This document shows positions 16,275 through 24,417 of a DNA stretch of 64,000 nucleotides, in pieces. The DNA is from JAWLDA01 sp041686855 (GTDB lineage: Bacteria > Bacillota > Limnochordia > DTU080 > RSA5). The notes under the pieces are model-generated. The model did no database searches and was not told the DNA's origin. It worked only from the letters and a program-made list of their open reading frames with translations. The stretch lies in NCBI GenBank assembly GCA_041686855.1, contig JAWLDA010000014.1, positions 32,844 through 96,843 on the forward strand. The letters run 5' to 3'. The position numbers were made by a program, and so were the translations under genes. How positions within the stretch are numbered: the first letter of the stretch is position 1; each line of letters begins with the position of its first letter.

Positions 16275-17186
16275 TCACCACGCCACGGTCTCCAGGGCGC
16301 CTCGCGCCTCATCGATGAAGTGCCACCATCGATTCAGCCACGGCTCGTCGATGCCAGTCTGGTTCGCCTTTTCAATGAGGTTTTTTCGAATCACCCGCAG
16401 CTCCTGAGAGATTGCATTCTCCCGTTCCGGCCCCATAAGAGCGTGGTGGCCGCCTTCAAGCAGGCTAAGTATCCTTTCGACGCAGGGAATGATCACTTGG
16501 CCGGTCGGCGACTTGTGAGCTTCGACGTACAACCACTTTCCATAGGGATACGGATGCCCATCAAGAATGAGGGCGCACTTCATGCCATACTCGACTGTCT
16601 TCACGACCGCGGAGAGGGCCGTCCACGCATCGTGTCGATCCATCGGATTGTCGGCGCTCTTATGACATGCTCGCATCTCGACATAACACGAAAAGAACGC
16701 CGCCCGGCGCACGGATTCATTCATAGGACGGTAGGCTCTCTCTTGGCACCTGGCAAACGCCTTCGACGGATCAACGAGGGCCACTGCACTCTGAAGTTCA
16801 TTGATCATTTCAAATAAGGGAGGCGAAAAGGCCTTCTCAAACTCCTCAATTGTCACAGGGTTGAGGTGCCCCGGCTTCCCTTCGATTTCAACATCGATGA
16901 ACCGACTTGGGGAGAGCGCGTCGAATCGTTCCAGCGTGGATTCGTTAAGGATGAGCCAGAAGTCCAGGTCCGACACTTTGTCGTCGACACCATGCGTCGT
17001 CGAACCGTGTAGAGCGATCCCGTACTCCCCGGCAAGTGAATCCAAAACGGGTGGGAGGCCAGCAGACTCAAAGTAGCGCCTGGCGACCAGGACCCATGGA
17101 TTGCGGTTTGAACTCGCGCCAGCCTGCCACGGACTGGTCGGAGGGCTGTACATATCGATGAGTCGTTTAAAGGGGGAGTGTTGCAC
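16275..17186 (-). CDS. Nucleotidyltransferase-fold protein with DUF4037-like C-terminus
   Basis: 303 residues, GTG 17186 with GGAGG six bases before. GIALHGSTTHGVDDKVSDLD has the GS...D-x-D pattern of minimal nucleotidyltransferases, here HGSTT and SDLDFW. The long C-terminal helical domain with HDAWTALSAVVKTVEY and GHPYPYGKWLYVEA is found in DUF4037 proteins. Related enzymes adenylylate antibiotics or tRNA/protein targets, but this subgroup is uncharacterised. Confidence 0.8.
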   Translation of the reverse strand: MQHSPFKRLIDMYSPPTSPWQAGASSNRNPWVLVARRYFESAGLPPVLDSLAGEYGIALHGSTTHGVDDKVSDLDFWLILNESTLERFDALSPSRFIDVEIEGKPGHLNPVTIEEFEKAFSPPLFEMINELQSAVALVDPSKAFARCQERAYRPMNESVRRAAFFSCYVEMRACHKSADNPMDRHDAWTALSAVVKTVEYGMKCALILDGHPYPYGKWLYVEAHKSPTGQVIIPCVERILSLLEGGHHALMGPERENAISQELRVIRKNLIEKANQTGIDEPWLNRWWHFIDEARGALETVAW

Positions 17187-17261
17187 GATTCGCCTCCGAC
17201 GAAACTTGCGTGGTGGGAATCTACCCCACCTTGTTCAACATTGCAAGGGTTCTCTCGGCAC

Positions 17262-17366
17262 TTATAACACCATGTTGATGACGTCCTCGCACCACTCTTG
17301 ATTCTCGTCCAAACCGGTAGCACCGCACAACGAATTAAACAAAGCCAACACTTTCCCCGCCCCTCG
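17262..17366 (-). pseudogene. Unassigned C-terminal relic
   Basis: A frame reading VLALFNSLCGATGLDENQEW and CEDVINMVL before a stop looks like a real protein end. It has no start codon or ribosome binding site, and no family could be named. It lies in the 190-base gap between the nucleotidyltransferase and kinase genes. Confidence 0.25.
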
Positions 17367-17380
17367 GTCGGCCGCTGACC

Positions 17381-17974
17381 TTATGCAACCATTATTCGCT
17401 TTACATCGCGAAGATAAGCTTCGACTTCCTCCGTCGACGTCAGTCTGACGAACCGGATGTGGGACCAACGCGGATCGCTCATATACCCGAGCATCGCCTG
17501 ACGTTTCCGCTTGTGCTGCGTAACGATCCACCAAACGAGTGATTCTTCCTTGCGCCACACCATGAGCTGAGGCCAGAACCGCTCGTAGTTGGTGCCCCAC
17601 AGCAGCTCCTTGGTACGCCACCGTCGCCAGGATCGCTTGATCACACGCAACACCAACTGGCGCACGGGGAGGTCGAGCCAAACGACCGTCTCCAGTCGAT
17701 CCCAAAATGACCGCTGGGAGAATGACGTATAGGAACCCGCTGCGACCCATCCATCGCCGGAGGTAGCAGCGCGGATGCGCCGTTCAAACTCATCGGGATC
17801 GGAGGCGTTGAGGCCCACCCAATTGGGTTGCCAATTGATCGCATCCAGCTCGACAAAGGGTACATCGAGAATTTGCGCCAACCGCTCCCCCATCGTGCTT
17901 TTGCCTGCACAACTGTTTCCGATGACGTGGATACGCCGTCCAAGCGGCGAATCGACTGTATGAGTGCCGCTCAT
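17381..17974 (-). CDS. P-loop kinase, adenylate-kinase-like (topology-modulation protein type)
   Basis: 197 residues. The P-loop is GNSCAGKST within RIHVIGNSCAGKSTMGERLA, followed by LDVPFVELDAINWQPNW, the substrate-side motif of the FlaR/topology-modulation group. WVAAGSY and VVWLDLPVRQLVLRVIKRSW form the rest of the kinase core, and RTKELLWG is a lid-like basic segment. The true substrate of this group is unknown despite the name. Confidence 0.85.
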   Translation of the reverse strand: MSGTHTVDSPLGRRIHVIGNSCAGKSTMGERLAQILDVPFVELDAINWQPNWVGLNASDPDEFERRIRAATSGDGWVAAGSYTSFSQRSFWDRLETVVWLDLPVRQLVLRVIKRSWRRWRTKELLWGTNYERFWPQLMVWRKEESLVWWIVTQHKRKRQAMLGYMSDPRWSHIRFVRLTSTEEVEAYLRDVKRIMVA

Positions 17975-18047
17975 ACGACGACCTCAGCTCCTTTTGCTTC
18001 AAACATTCCTTTTCGAAACTCTCTCTCGTGCTCATTGGAATGCAAAC

Positions 18048-18734
18048 CTAGATGCCCATCAATCGAGAGAGTGCGCCTCGCAAGCCCTCAATGTCCCGCT
18101 CGTCTGCCGGCGCATAGTTGCCCCGGGGATCAAAATGGATCGTGCGCATTCCCAACTTCTGCGCCGGGGCGATGTCCTTCTCCGGGGTGTCGCCGATGTA
18201 GACACACTGATCCGCTCGTACATCCAAGGCTTCGAGCGCCCGCTCGAAAATCAACGTGTCCGGCTTGGCAACTCCTTCCTCGCCGGATCCAACCACAACC
18301 TTGAAATAACGCTCCAAATCGTGGTGCGCCAAGAATCTCCGCAGCGATGGTGGCCAATTGGAGACGACGCCCTGGGTAAAACCTGCTTCCCTGATATCGT
18401 CCAGGAGGACATGTATCCCGCGAACCGGAGCGTACACGTCGAAGTAATCACCAATAGCAGCCGCAACCCGTCCAGCGATCTCGTTGTTGGGGTCCGCCCC
18501 CCTCAAGAGCGCAGATGCCACTTCCACGTAACCCATCCGCTCGTCTTCGATGGTACGCCAACCTGCCTCAAGTCTGAGGCGGGTATGCTCTGCGGCAAGG
18601 ACATCCTCGGAACGCAGGCTCTCAAACTCAATGCCCGTCGGGGCCATGCTACGGCGGAGAAACTCCTCTGACGACATTGCGTAATCAACCAGAGTGCCTC
18701 CAACGTCCCAAAGAACGACCGAGGGTCTCCTCAC
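18048..18734 (-). CDS. HAD-like phosphatase with a modified motif I
   Basis: 228 residues from GTG 18734 (GGAGG nine bases before). The HAD core is recognisable: VVLWDVGGTLVDY, GVVSNW (motif II), GVAKPDTLIFERAL (motif III Lys), CVYIGDTPEKDI (motif IV). Motif I is DVGGT (10-14) in place of DxDGT: the nucleophile Asp10 is kept but the second Asp, the general acid/base, is Gly12. Some HAD groups carry this change naturally. Activity may be altered or absent. Confidence 0.88.
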   Translation of the reverse strand: MRRPSVVLWDVGGTLVDYAMSSEEFLRRSMAPTGIEFESLRSEDVLAAEHTRLRLEAGWRTIEDERMGYVEVASALLRGADPNNEIAGRVAAAIGDYFDVYAPVRGIHVLLDDIREAGFTQGVVSNWPPSLRRFLAHHDLERYFKVVVGSGEEGVAKPDTLIFERALEALDVRADQCVYIGDTPEKDIAPAQKLGMRTIHFDPRGNYAPADERDIEGLRGALSRLMGI

Positions 18735-18799
18735 GATTTTTAACCTCCAGTTGCAGACCCTGTGATGTGCGGCTGACCACGATTGATCGATTCCAGTTG

Positions 18800-19165
18800 C
18801 TACTCTTTCTTTTCAAAGAAAATCAAACGATTTCCAAACGGATCCGTAATGGTCATCTCTTGAGTGTTCCATGGTGTGGATTCGACGCCCGGTTTCGCGT
18901 ACCGATACTCCTTCTGCAACAATACACGGTTGAAAGCGCTAACGTCTTCAGTTTCAATTCGAAGGGCGCCTCCCGGAGTGCAGTCTCCGTGATGCTCCGA
19001 GAGGTGAATGCTAAAGCCGTCCTTGGAAATCTGCATGTACAGTGGGAAGTTATCGCCGAAACGATGCTCCCAGTCCACCCTAAATCCTAGGAATCCAACA
19101 TAGAACTCCCTAGCCTTGGCTTCGTCAAATATCCTGAGAATAGGGGTAACGCCCGATAGTCTCAT
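18800..19165 (-). CDS. VOC protein, bleomycin-resistance-like
   Basis: 121 residues from ATG 19165 (GAAAGGGG upstream). LSGVTPILRIFDEAKAREFY and VGFLGFRVDWEHRF start the first module; ITDPFGNRLIFFEKKE ends the second. The sequence GDNFPLYMQISKDGFSIHLS EHH-type middle is characteristic of glyoxalase/bleomycin-resistance proteins that bind the drug without a metal. Whether it protects against any drug is untested. Confidence 0.88.
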   Translation of the reverse strand: MRLSGVTPILRIFDEAKAREFYVGFLGFRVDWEHRFGDNFPLYMQISKDGFSIHLSEHHGDCTPGGALRIETEDVSAFNRVLLQKEYRYAKPGVESTPWNTQEMTITDPFGNRLIFFEKKE

Positions 19166-19200
19166 TGTACACTCGCCCCTTTCCAACGGTCGTCCACCCG

Positions 19201-19983
19201 TCATCTGTATTCGCTGACGACGCCGCCACGCCTGGGTTTTTGCGCCACCACCAACACTCTGTGCTCGTTGGTCTCAATACCTCTCGCCGTCTGGAAGGCT
19301 TCGATGAGTCTCTTTACGTGGTATTCGTGTTCGGAGATATCAAAGTCGTACGGTATGGGTATCGCCTTTAACCAGAAGAGAAACGACTCGAGATCAACGA
19401 AGAAGTAAGGGACGTTGTACTCGCCCGTCGCTCGAATGAGGAACCCAGCATCCGTTAGCTCAGCACACAGCTTTGACAACTCGACACCAGGTTGATCATA
19501 ATCCCCTGACGGGCCACATCCAAATTCAGCACAGATGTTAGCAGTATTCATCGAGCCGACTTGTTGGGTAATGAAGTAACCGTCAGGAACTACAACCCGG
19601 GCCAATTCAGCGGCCGAAAAGGGGGCCTGCCGATTCAGCACAACATCAAACCTGCGCTTGCCCGGCACCGGCAGGTTGAATGCATCGCCAATCCTAAAGC
19701 TAACGTTAGAACACGAGCTTTCCATCAGGTTCTTTTCGGCGACCCGAATCATCTCCGGATCGGCGTCAATACCCAGGCCTTCACCAAAGGCCTCGCAAAG
19801 TCTGAGAAAGCGTTCTCCTCCGCCCGTGCCAATGTCGAGAACCCTACTACTTGAAGACAGGTATCCGCGAACAACCTGATCATACTCCCAGGGGGCAGGA
19901 TCCCGATCGAAACGCATTCGATCAAAGTCCCATCCCCTGCGAGAGGCGACCGATGCGGCAACACGTTGTAAGTCATCCAGCAT
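19201..19983 (-). CDS. SAM-dependent methyltransferase, class I
   Basis: 260 residues from ATG 19983. VLDIGTGGGERFLRL is motif I, GLGIDADPEMIRVAEKN motif II, FDVVLNRQAPFSAAELAR around motif IV, and VVPDGYFITQQVG the following strand. NVPYFFVDLESFLFWLKAIP near the end is typical of a group annotated as type-11 methyltransferases in Bacillota. It overlaps the end of no neighbour and precedes a VOC gene. Confidence 0.9.
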   Translation of the reverse strand: MLDDLQRVAASVASRRGWDFDRMRFDRDPAPWEYDQVVRGYLSSSSRVLDIGTGGGERFLRLCEAFGEGLGIDADPEMIRVAEKNLMESSCSNVSFRIGDAFNLPVPGKRRFDVVLNRQAPFSAAELARVVVPDGYFITQQVGSMNTANICAEFGCGPSGDYDQPGVELSKLCAELTDAGFLIRATGEYNVPYFFVDLESFLFWLKAIPIPYDFDISEHEYHVKRLIEAFQTARGIETNEHRVLVVAQKPRRGGVVSEYR

Positions 19984-20168
19984 AGACTGCCCTCTCAAAC
20001 TACGTCTGGTTGGATTACGCGATTACATCTCTAGGAGAAAACGCTCACCTTGCAAAAACTTGGAGCTCGAGTCACGCGCGACGACTGGCAGTCGTCGCAT
20101 CAGCCATTTGTGACTTTGCGTGCGGAGAATGCCGATTGCAAACAAGTGCGCACCGCCCTGCGCGTTCG

Positions 20169-20630
20169 CTACTTCCTCCTCCAACGCCCTCCCGGCTTGA
20201 ACACAGAGAGCGCAGTGGCAATCGCAAGTGCAATCACGTCGAAGGCCGCTCCTGCTATTAGCCGGCCCTCGGCGCCACCCCGACCGGAGAGCATGGCGTC
20301 CATCCCATTGTCGAGTACGAGCGCACCAACTGCAATCACGGAGACGATCAACAGCAGTTTGGTGACGACCCACGGATAACGAAACACACCCCACTTTGTG
20401 CCAATTCCCAACAGTATTCCGCTCAGGAGCGCTGCAAAGCTGAGCGGAATGCCAAACACGAGGCTAAACATCTGAAGCAGCTGATACGATGCGTTGGCAA
20501 CCACCGGATCCTCGACCGTTGCGGCTCGGATTGCCACAGCGAGATACCCTGCGGAGTCGCCCAACAATCCGACGGAGACAATGATGTGGAGTGTGAGAAC
20601 GAACTTACGCGTTGAAGACGAAAGCTTCAT
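20169..20630 (-). CDS. DUF2269 membrane protein
   Basis: 153 residues from ATG 20630 (GGAAGG upstream). Four hydrophobic segments: FVLTLHIIVSVGLLGDSAGY, the QMFSLVFGIPLSFAALLSG region, WVVTKLLLIVSVIAVGALV and DVIALAIATALSVFKPG. The first ones carry the family's H-x-x-x-x-x-G...D pattern. DUF2269 proteins are small integral membrane proteins of unknown function, sometimes linked to redox or osmotic stress. Confidence 0.8.
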   Translation of the reverse strand: MKLSSSTRKFVLTLHIIVSVGLLGDSAGYLAVAIRAATVEDPVVANASYQLLQMFSLVFGIPLSFAALLSGILLGIGTKWGVFRYPWVVTKLLLIVSVIAVGALVLDNGMDAMLSGRGGAEGRLIAGAAFDVIALAIATALSVFKPGGRWRRK

Positions 20631-20705
20631 GCTACTACCTTCCCTCTTCGATGCCGTGTCCATATTTTACTTCGAACGCATTCTGATCATCGTGGAGGCG
20701 CTAGA

Positions 20706-21293
20706 ATGGAATTCGTTGATCGGGTGAGAACCGCGGGAGCTTATGTGATTACGGACGGCTATTTTCCCTTTATGGTTGGTCCGACGCCGGACGGAACTCG
20801 ATTAGCCATTGTTCGGCTGGGCGGTCATCGTGAAAATGGTGAACGTCCGTGGGAATGCACTAAGCGTGAGCTTCTCGAGGAGGCTCGGCTCCACATTGCT
20901 CCGCTCTCTCCACCCGCAACGTATGTGGCAAGTCACGCCGAATCTAATCAGCTCGTCTTGGAGCGCAGAGTGTGGGGCGACACACCGCAACCCATCCTCA
21001 TTCTCGACCGCGGGAACTTGTCTCCGCTCTCCATCATGTACCTGGCTTGCTCATCCGGCCGCCCATCCCCTGCGGCTGAGACGAAGGGGCTCCTCCTACT
21101 TACCCCGGAAGACGTATGGCGTATATGCGACCAGCCCGCTACACTGCGGGAGTATTTGGAGTGGGGTGGAAGGGCGCTCTTTCAATCACTGCTACCTCTT
21201 GACACCCCGCTCGTACCCTTCCCTCAGCTCAAGTGGCTCGCTCAGATCCTCAGGCTCCATCCGGAATTGATCGATTACGACACGCATCGTTAA
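20706..21293 (+). CDS. NUDIX-like hydrolase
   Basis: 195 residues, one of few plus-strand genes in this half. GGHRENGERPWECTKRELLE followed by EA gives a Nudix box with the key Glu residues (RELLEEA). The start AGAYVITDGYFPFMVGP and the long C-terminal region (TPEDVWRICDQPATLREYLE) mark a separate subgroup; the domain after the box is larger than usual. Its promoter must lie in the divergent gap shared with the DUF2269 gene. Confidence 0.75.
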   Translation: MEFVDRVRTAGAYVITDGYFPFMVGPTPDGTRLAIVRLGGHRENGERPWECTKRELLEEARLHIAPLSPPATYVASHAESNQLVLERRVWGDTPQPILILDRGNLSPLSIMYLACSSGRPSPAAETKGLLLLTPEDVWRICDQPATLREYLEWGGRALFQSLLPLDTPLVPFPQLKWLAQILRLHPELIDYDTHR

Positions 21294-21321
21294 CCACGTA
21301 ATCCAGAAGACCGTGGACCCC

Positions 21322-21339
21322 ACCGGCTCGCAAGCCGGT
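21322..21339. other. Perfect 7-bp hairpin after the plus-strand NUDIX gene
   Basis: ACCGGCT-CGCA-AGCCGGT forms a seven-pair stem with a four-base loop about 30 bases after the stop codon. No U-run follows on either strand, so termination would need another mechanism. The position between convergent genes supports a transcript-end role. Confidence 0.35.
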
Positions 21340-21438
21340 CGGGATCACTAAACACCTCAAACACGACGTCGCGAGAGACGGTGCGCCGGTTTCGCACTTC
21401 TCATTCGGCCCCCGCTCAGGTCGGGCATTGTTCACTTG

Positions 21439-22132
21439 TCATTGGGATGCCGAGACTCCTCTTACCCGCAACATCCGATTACCGCCACGTTGAAATTCGT
21501 ATGGGACCGTTTGGATAGAGGACGAGTATCCATCTGTCTCCAGTTGTGAGAGGACGCTATCGAGATGACGCGACTTTGTGGCACCGAGTTCGAGTAGAGG
21601 AAAGATGCGGACTTCTTGAGCCACCCGGCACAGCTCCTGCACGGAGCGCACATGGAAGTGGACCGAAAACTGCTCGCTATAGAGGAACAGGAAGTGAGAG
21701 CACAGCGCCAAATCAAATGCCTTGTCGCGAAATGGCAGGCTGGGTAAGGCGCCCTTAACATATCGTCCTTCGTGCAGTCCCATTTCGTAGTCGCCGAGGA
21801 AGACCCATCGCCTCCATGCGAATGCGGCCTAATTGGTCAACCGAGGGGACGACATTCCAAACGAACTCAGACTCATTCTTACGGACCTGATCCAGCACCG
21901 TATCGTACGTCTCGCGGATCCGAGTGCGTATCTCGTCCCGTGAGAAAGCGTAAATGGGATCGACCGAGGTGACGCTGCCTCCTCGCCCCGTGAGGGACGC
22001 GTTGAAACTCGCAGGGCCATCCCCACATCCGAGGATTCGGGAGGCGAAATCCTCTTCGGAGAGGGCAAACATCGCAACGTACTCCTCAAACGACCGTCCC
22101 CAGGGGACGACGTTGGCTAAGTTGAACGTCAC
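21439..22132 (-). pseudogene. Methyltransferase-like gene with a single frameshift
   Basis: Two frames together give one continuous protein. From GTG 22132: TFNLANVVPWGRSFEEYVAM, ILGCGDGPASFNASLTGRGG, SVTSVDPIYAFSRDEI and so on to GRIRMEAM. The second frame continues FLGDYEMGLHEGRYVKGALP, LPFRDKAFDLALCSHFLFLY, to a stop at 21439. Removing one G near 21807 (GATGGGTC to GATGGTC) restores the frame as AMVFLGDYEMG. The protein is a known small family of methyltransferase-like proteins. A sequencing error is as likely as a real mutation. Translation starts at the stop of the small gene upstream (GTGA overlap). Confidence 0.75.
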
Positions 22133-22281
22133 GTCTTTCGCCTCGCGAGGTTTAGCCAAAGGAGTGCGAGCCCTGTCCACATCACCCCTGTGAGCGTTTC
22201 GGCCTTAACGAACGCCATTACAGCCGGAATCGCCGCTGCCCCGGCAACCAAGACGTAGACCAAACGTGTCCGATTCACCAC
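22129..22281 (-). CDS. Small two-helix membrane protein, 50 residues
   Basis: GTG 22281 (or 22278) follows AGGGGGAT. The product has two hydrophobic segments, LVYVLVAGAAAIPAVMAFV and LTGVMWTGLALLWLNLA, joined by KAET and ending RRKT. Stop and the next start overlap as GTGA, so it is coupled to the methyltransferase-like gene. The positive end RRK suggests the C-terminus is in the cytoplasm. No family is known to me. Confidence 0.6.
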   Translation of the reverse strand: MVNRTRLVYVLVAGAAAIPAVMAFVKAETLTGVMWTGLALLWLNLARRKT

Positions 22282-22326
22282 AATCCCCCTAGACACAACC
22301 TGTAAGCGTGCTTTGCCCTGCTCCCA

Positions 22327-22797
22327 CTACTTCAAGAAGTACATGAGAATCTCTTTGTCAGGCATTCGTTCAAACCCCATCGAACGGTATAAGGCTTGCG
22401 CTACCTGATTGCTCGTTCCCGTCTCCAGTTGTAATCGATTCGCCCCGCTCTCCCGAGCAAGCCGCTCAGCGTGCATGATGAGACCCTTCGCCACACCGCT
22501 GCGCCGATGGTCCGGGTGGGTGAACACGTCCTGTACGCGAAGAATGGGTAGCCCCTTGCTCGTCGAAAAACCCCAATTCAGGCTGATGAATCCAACGAGT
22601 TCGCTCGAAATCGATGCCACAAAAAACTGAGCCCCTGGCCACCTAAGAAGTCGGCGCAAATTCTCCTCTGAGATCTCTTGGGCGTTAACGGGTGGCGCCG
22701 TCGGCCACAAGTACCCACATAGGAGCATGGCAGCCGACCGCAAGTGCTCGTCGTTGAGTTCGGTAATTAAGATGTCCGTCTGCGGCTTACTGCCCAC
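22327..22797 (-). CDS. GNAT N-acetyltransferase
   Basis: 156 residues from GTG 22797, with GGAGGGGG upstream. VQDVFTHPDHRRSGVAKGLI is strand 4 plus the acetyl-CoA loop (RRSGVA), and SNQVAQALYRSMGFER the end helix. GFISLNWGFSTSKG is a typical mid-segment of an aminoglycoside-acetyltransferase-like GNAT cluster in Bacillota, though not enough to name a drug. Confidence 0.92.
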   Translation of the reverse strand: MGSKPQTDILITELNDEHLRSAAMLLCGYLWPTAPPVNAQEISEENLRRLLRWPGAQFFVASISSELVGFISLNWGFSTSKGLPILRVQDVFTHPDHRRSGVAKGLIMHAERLARESGANRLQLETGTSNQVAQALYRSMGFERMPDKEILMYFLK

Positions 22798-22817
22798 TCT
22801 ACGCCCCCTCCTTTAAG

Positions 22818-23078
22818 TCAAAGTTTCCACTCCCGCAACACGTTGTACGGCCGCGTCGTGTACACTCTGTACGTCACCCGGCCGTCAAAGTGGAGTGCGG
22901 TACAATTACTCTCCTCTTTGGCTTCACGGGAAAGCGCCTGCATCAAGTCTTCACCAACCTCGACCTGGCCCCCGGGGAACATCCATCCCTTATCCTTTGT
23001 CCGCACAAGGAGCACAAGCCCGTCATCATCGCGAATCACCCCAGCGACCGTCACAATATGGCGTGGATACTCATGCAT
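22818..23078 (-). CDS. NUDIX protein with a shortened C-terminal half
   Basis: 86 residues from ATG 23078, which overlaps the end of the VOC gene by eight bases. The first part is normal: HIVTVAGVIRDDDGLVLLVR, then GGQVEVGEDLMQALSREAKE and ES, a full Nudix box. Straight after it comes FDGRVTYRVYTTRPYNVLRE, which resembles the extreme C-terminus of longer Nudix proteins, so about 50-60 residues of beta-sheet seem to be missing, in frame. The metal site is intact but the fold would be incomplete; probably a decayed gene. Confidence 0.6.
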   Translation of the reverse strand: MHEYPRHIVTVAGVIRDDDGLVLLVRTKDKGWMFPGGQVEVGEDLMQALSREAKEESNCTALHFDGRVTYRVYTTRPYNVLREWKL

Positions 23079-23508
23079 CGGGTTCGTCCTCGGGCACCTG
23101 GATGTGGGGATTCCAAACGACTTCCCACACATGACCGTCGGGATCCTGGAAGTAACCAGCGTACCCTCCCCAGAACGTTTCCCCGGCTCCCTTGATAATC
23201 TCCGCGCCGGCCCTGCGCGCACGCTCCATGACCGCATCCACGTCCTCCCGACTGTTCACATTGTGACCGATCGTGAACTCGGTGGGGCTGGGCGCGCCCT
23301 TGATGAGTCCCGTATCGTGGGCAATAGAGTCCCGCGGCCAGAGCGCTAGCATCAGACCCGATTGCAGTGGAAAGAAAGCAACGGCGCCGTGCTCAAACTC
23401 CTGGCCGACGATTCCATCAGTATGTAACCCGAGGCCATCTCTATAAAACGTCACCGAGGCCTCCAAGTCATCGACGCCGAGAGTTATCACACTAATGCAC
23501 GGTTTCAC
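23071..23508 (-). CDS. VOC protein
   Basis: 145 residues. ISVITLGVDDLEASVTFYRD and GLGLHTDGIVGQEFEHG start the first module; GYAGYFQDPDGHVWEVVWNP is the standard end of the lactoylglutathione-lyase-like group, with the metal-ligand Glu in WEVVW. The gene overlaps the start of the short NUDIX gene downstream, so they are co-transcribed. Confidence 0.92.
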   Translation of the reverse strand: MKPCISVITLGVDDLEASVTFYRDGLGLHTDGIVGQEFEHGAVAFFPLQSGLMLALWPRDSIAHDTGLIKGAPSPTEFTIGHNVNSREDVDAVMERARRAGAEIIKGAGETFWGGYAGYFQDPDGHVWEVVWNPHIQVPEDEPDA

Positions 23509-23577
23509 AATGAGTCAGCCCCTTTCTATTTCCAATTCCTACACCCCGGTTTGGCACTCGCCCCCCAACATGCCACC

Positions 23578-23859
23578 TTACGGGAGCCGATTCACAAGGA
23601 CGCCAACTCGCCGAGCAGGTGCGTAGCCGTTTCGGATGTAAAACTGCTCCGCGTAACTCTCCCTGGCCGTGAGCAAGTACACTTGCGTGCACCCTTTGGC
23701 GACGAGGCACGTATGCAGATGCTTCAGGATCCGAGATCCTACACCGTGTCGCTGCACCTCCGGAGCGACGCACATCTCGCAGAGACAGAAGTGGTCAGCA
23801 TCACGGTAGGGTTCGATACGTCCTAACGCGAATCCGACCATCGAGCTCCCCTGGTGCAC
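23578..23859 (-). pseudogene. GNAT acetyltransferase lacking its N-terminal part
   Basis: 93 codons cover only the second half of a GNAT: VGFALGRIEPYRDADHFCLC, then EMCVAPEVQRHGVGSRILKH (acetyl-CoA loop QRHGVG) and AEQFYIRNGYAPARR. About 55 residues of N-terminal strands and helices are missing. The region upstream is occupied by the tail of the SnoaL-like gene, read in another frame through the same DNA. A deletion that joined the two genes explains both anomalies. Confidence 0.65.
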
Positions 23860-24319
23860 CGCGCTCTCCTCTTAGCTCAGCTCGTAGTTCCGCAGTGAGC
23901 TGATCGGCTAATTCCGGACTTCCGTGGAACGCTGCAGGTGTGTTTTGAAAGACTGAGATACGCCACTCGCCGTCCCGTCTCGCCGCAATCAGTGTTTGAA
24001 TCGCGTTTGCCGGTGGAAAAAGGTCGGATTCGCCCGGCCGCACCATCCCGGCTACTGCCCGCAGCACCCCTACGTCCGCATTGAGAAAACGCACGCTGCG
24101 AACCTTCCCGACATAAGCAGCCGTTGGATGGTTGCCAAAGATCTGGCCCAAATCGGACTCGATTCTCTCAGGGTCATCGTGTGAACTGCCATCAAAGCCG
24201 ACAACGAACCCATCGTCCCAAAACAGCGCAGCATAGTCCCGGGCGTTCCGTCTGTTCCATGCGTCCAATAGATCGCCGTAAAGCGTCTGTACGACTCGTT
24301 CGTCCATGGCGTCTGTCAT
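23801..24319 (-). CDS. SgcJ/EcaC-type SnoaL-like protein, read-through C-terminus
   Basis: 172 residues. RVVQTLYGDLLDAWNRRNAR, YAALFWDDGFVVGFDGS and ISVFQNTPAAFHGSPELADQ are characteristic of the SgcJ/EcaC group of NTF2-like proteins, which normally end near LTAELRAEL, about 145 residues. Here translation continues 23 residues (GERGAPGELDGRIRVRTYRT) into DNA that codes the beheaded acetyltransferase in another frame. The native stop has been lost at a deletion joint. The folded domain looks complete and may still work. Confidence 0.75.
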   Translation of the reverse strand: MTDAMDERVVQTLYGDLLDAWNRRNARDYAALFWDDGFVVGFDGSSHDDPERIESDLGQIFGNHPTAAYVGKVRSVRFLNADVGVLRAVAGMVRPGESDLFPPANAIQTLIAARRDGEWRISVFQNTPAAFHGSPELADQLTAELRAELRGERGAPGELDGRIRVRTYRTLP

Positions 24320-24417
24320 CGGTCATCCCCATTCTTACCAAGAGTTCGTTCAAGCGAGTTACAAGCTGACCCGTCGTTACGAGCGGACTGCCTCGACCAC
24401 TTTTATCCGCGCCCCAT

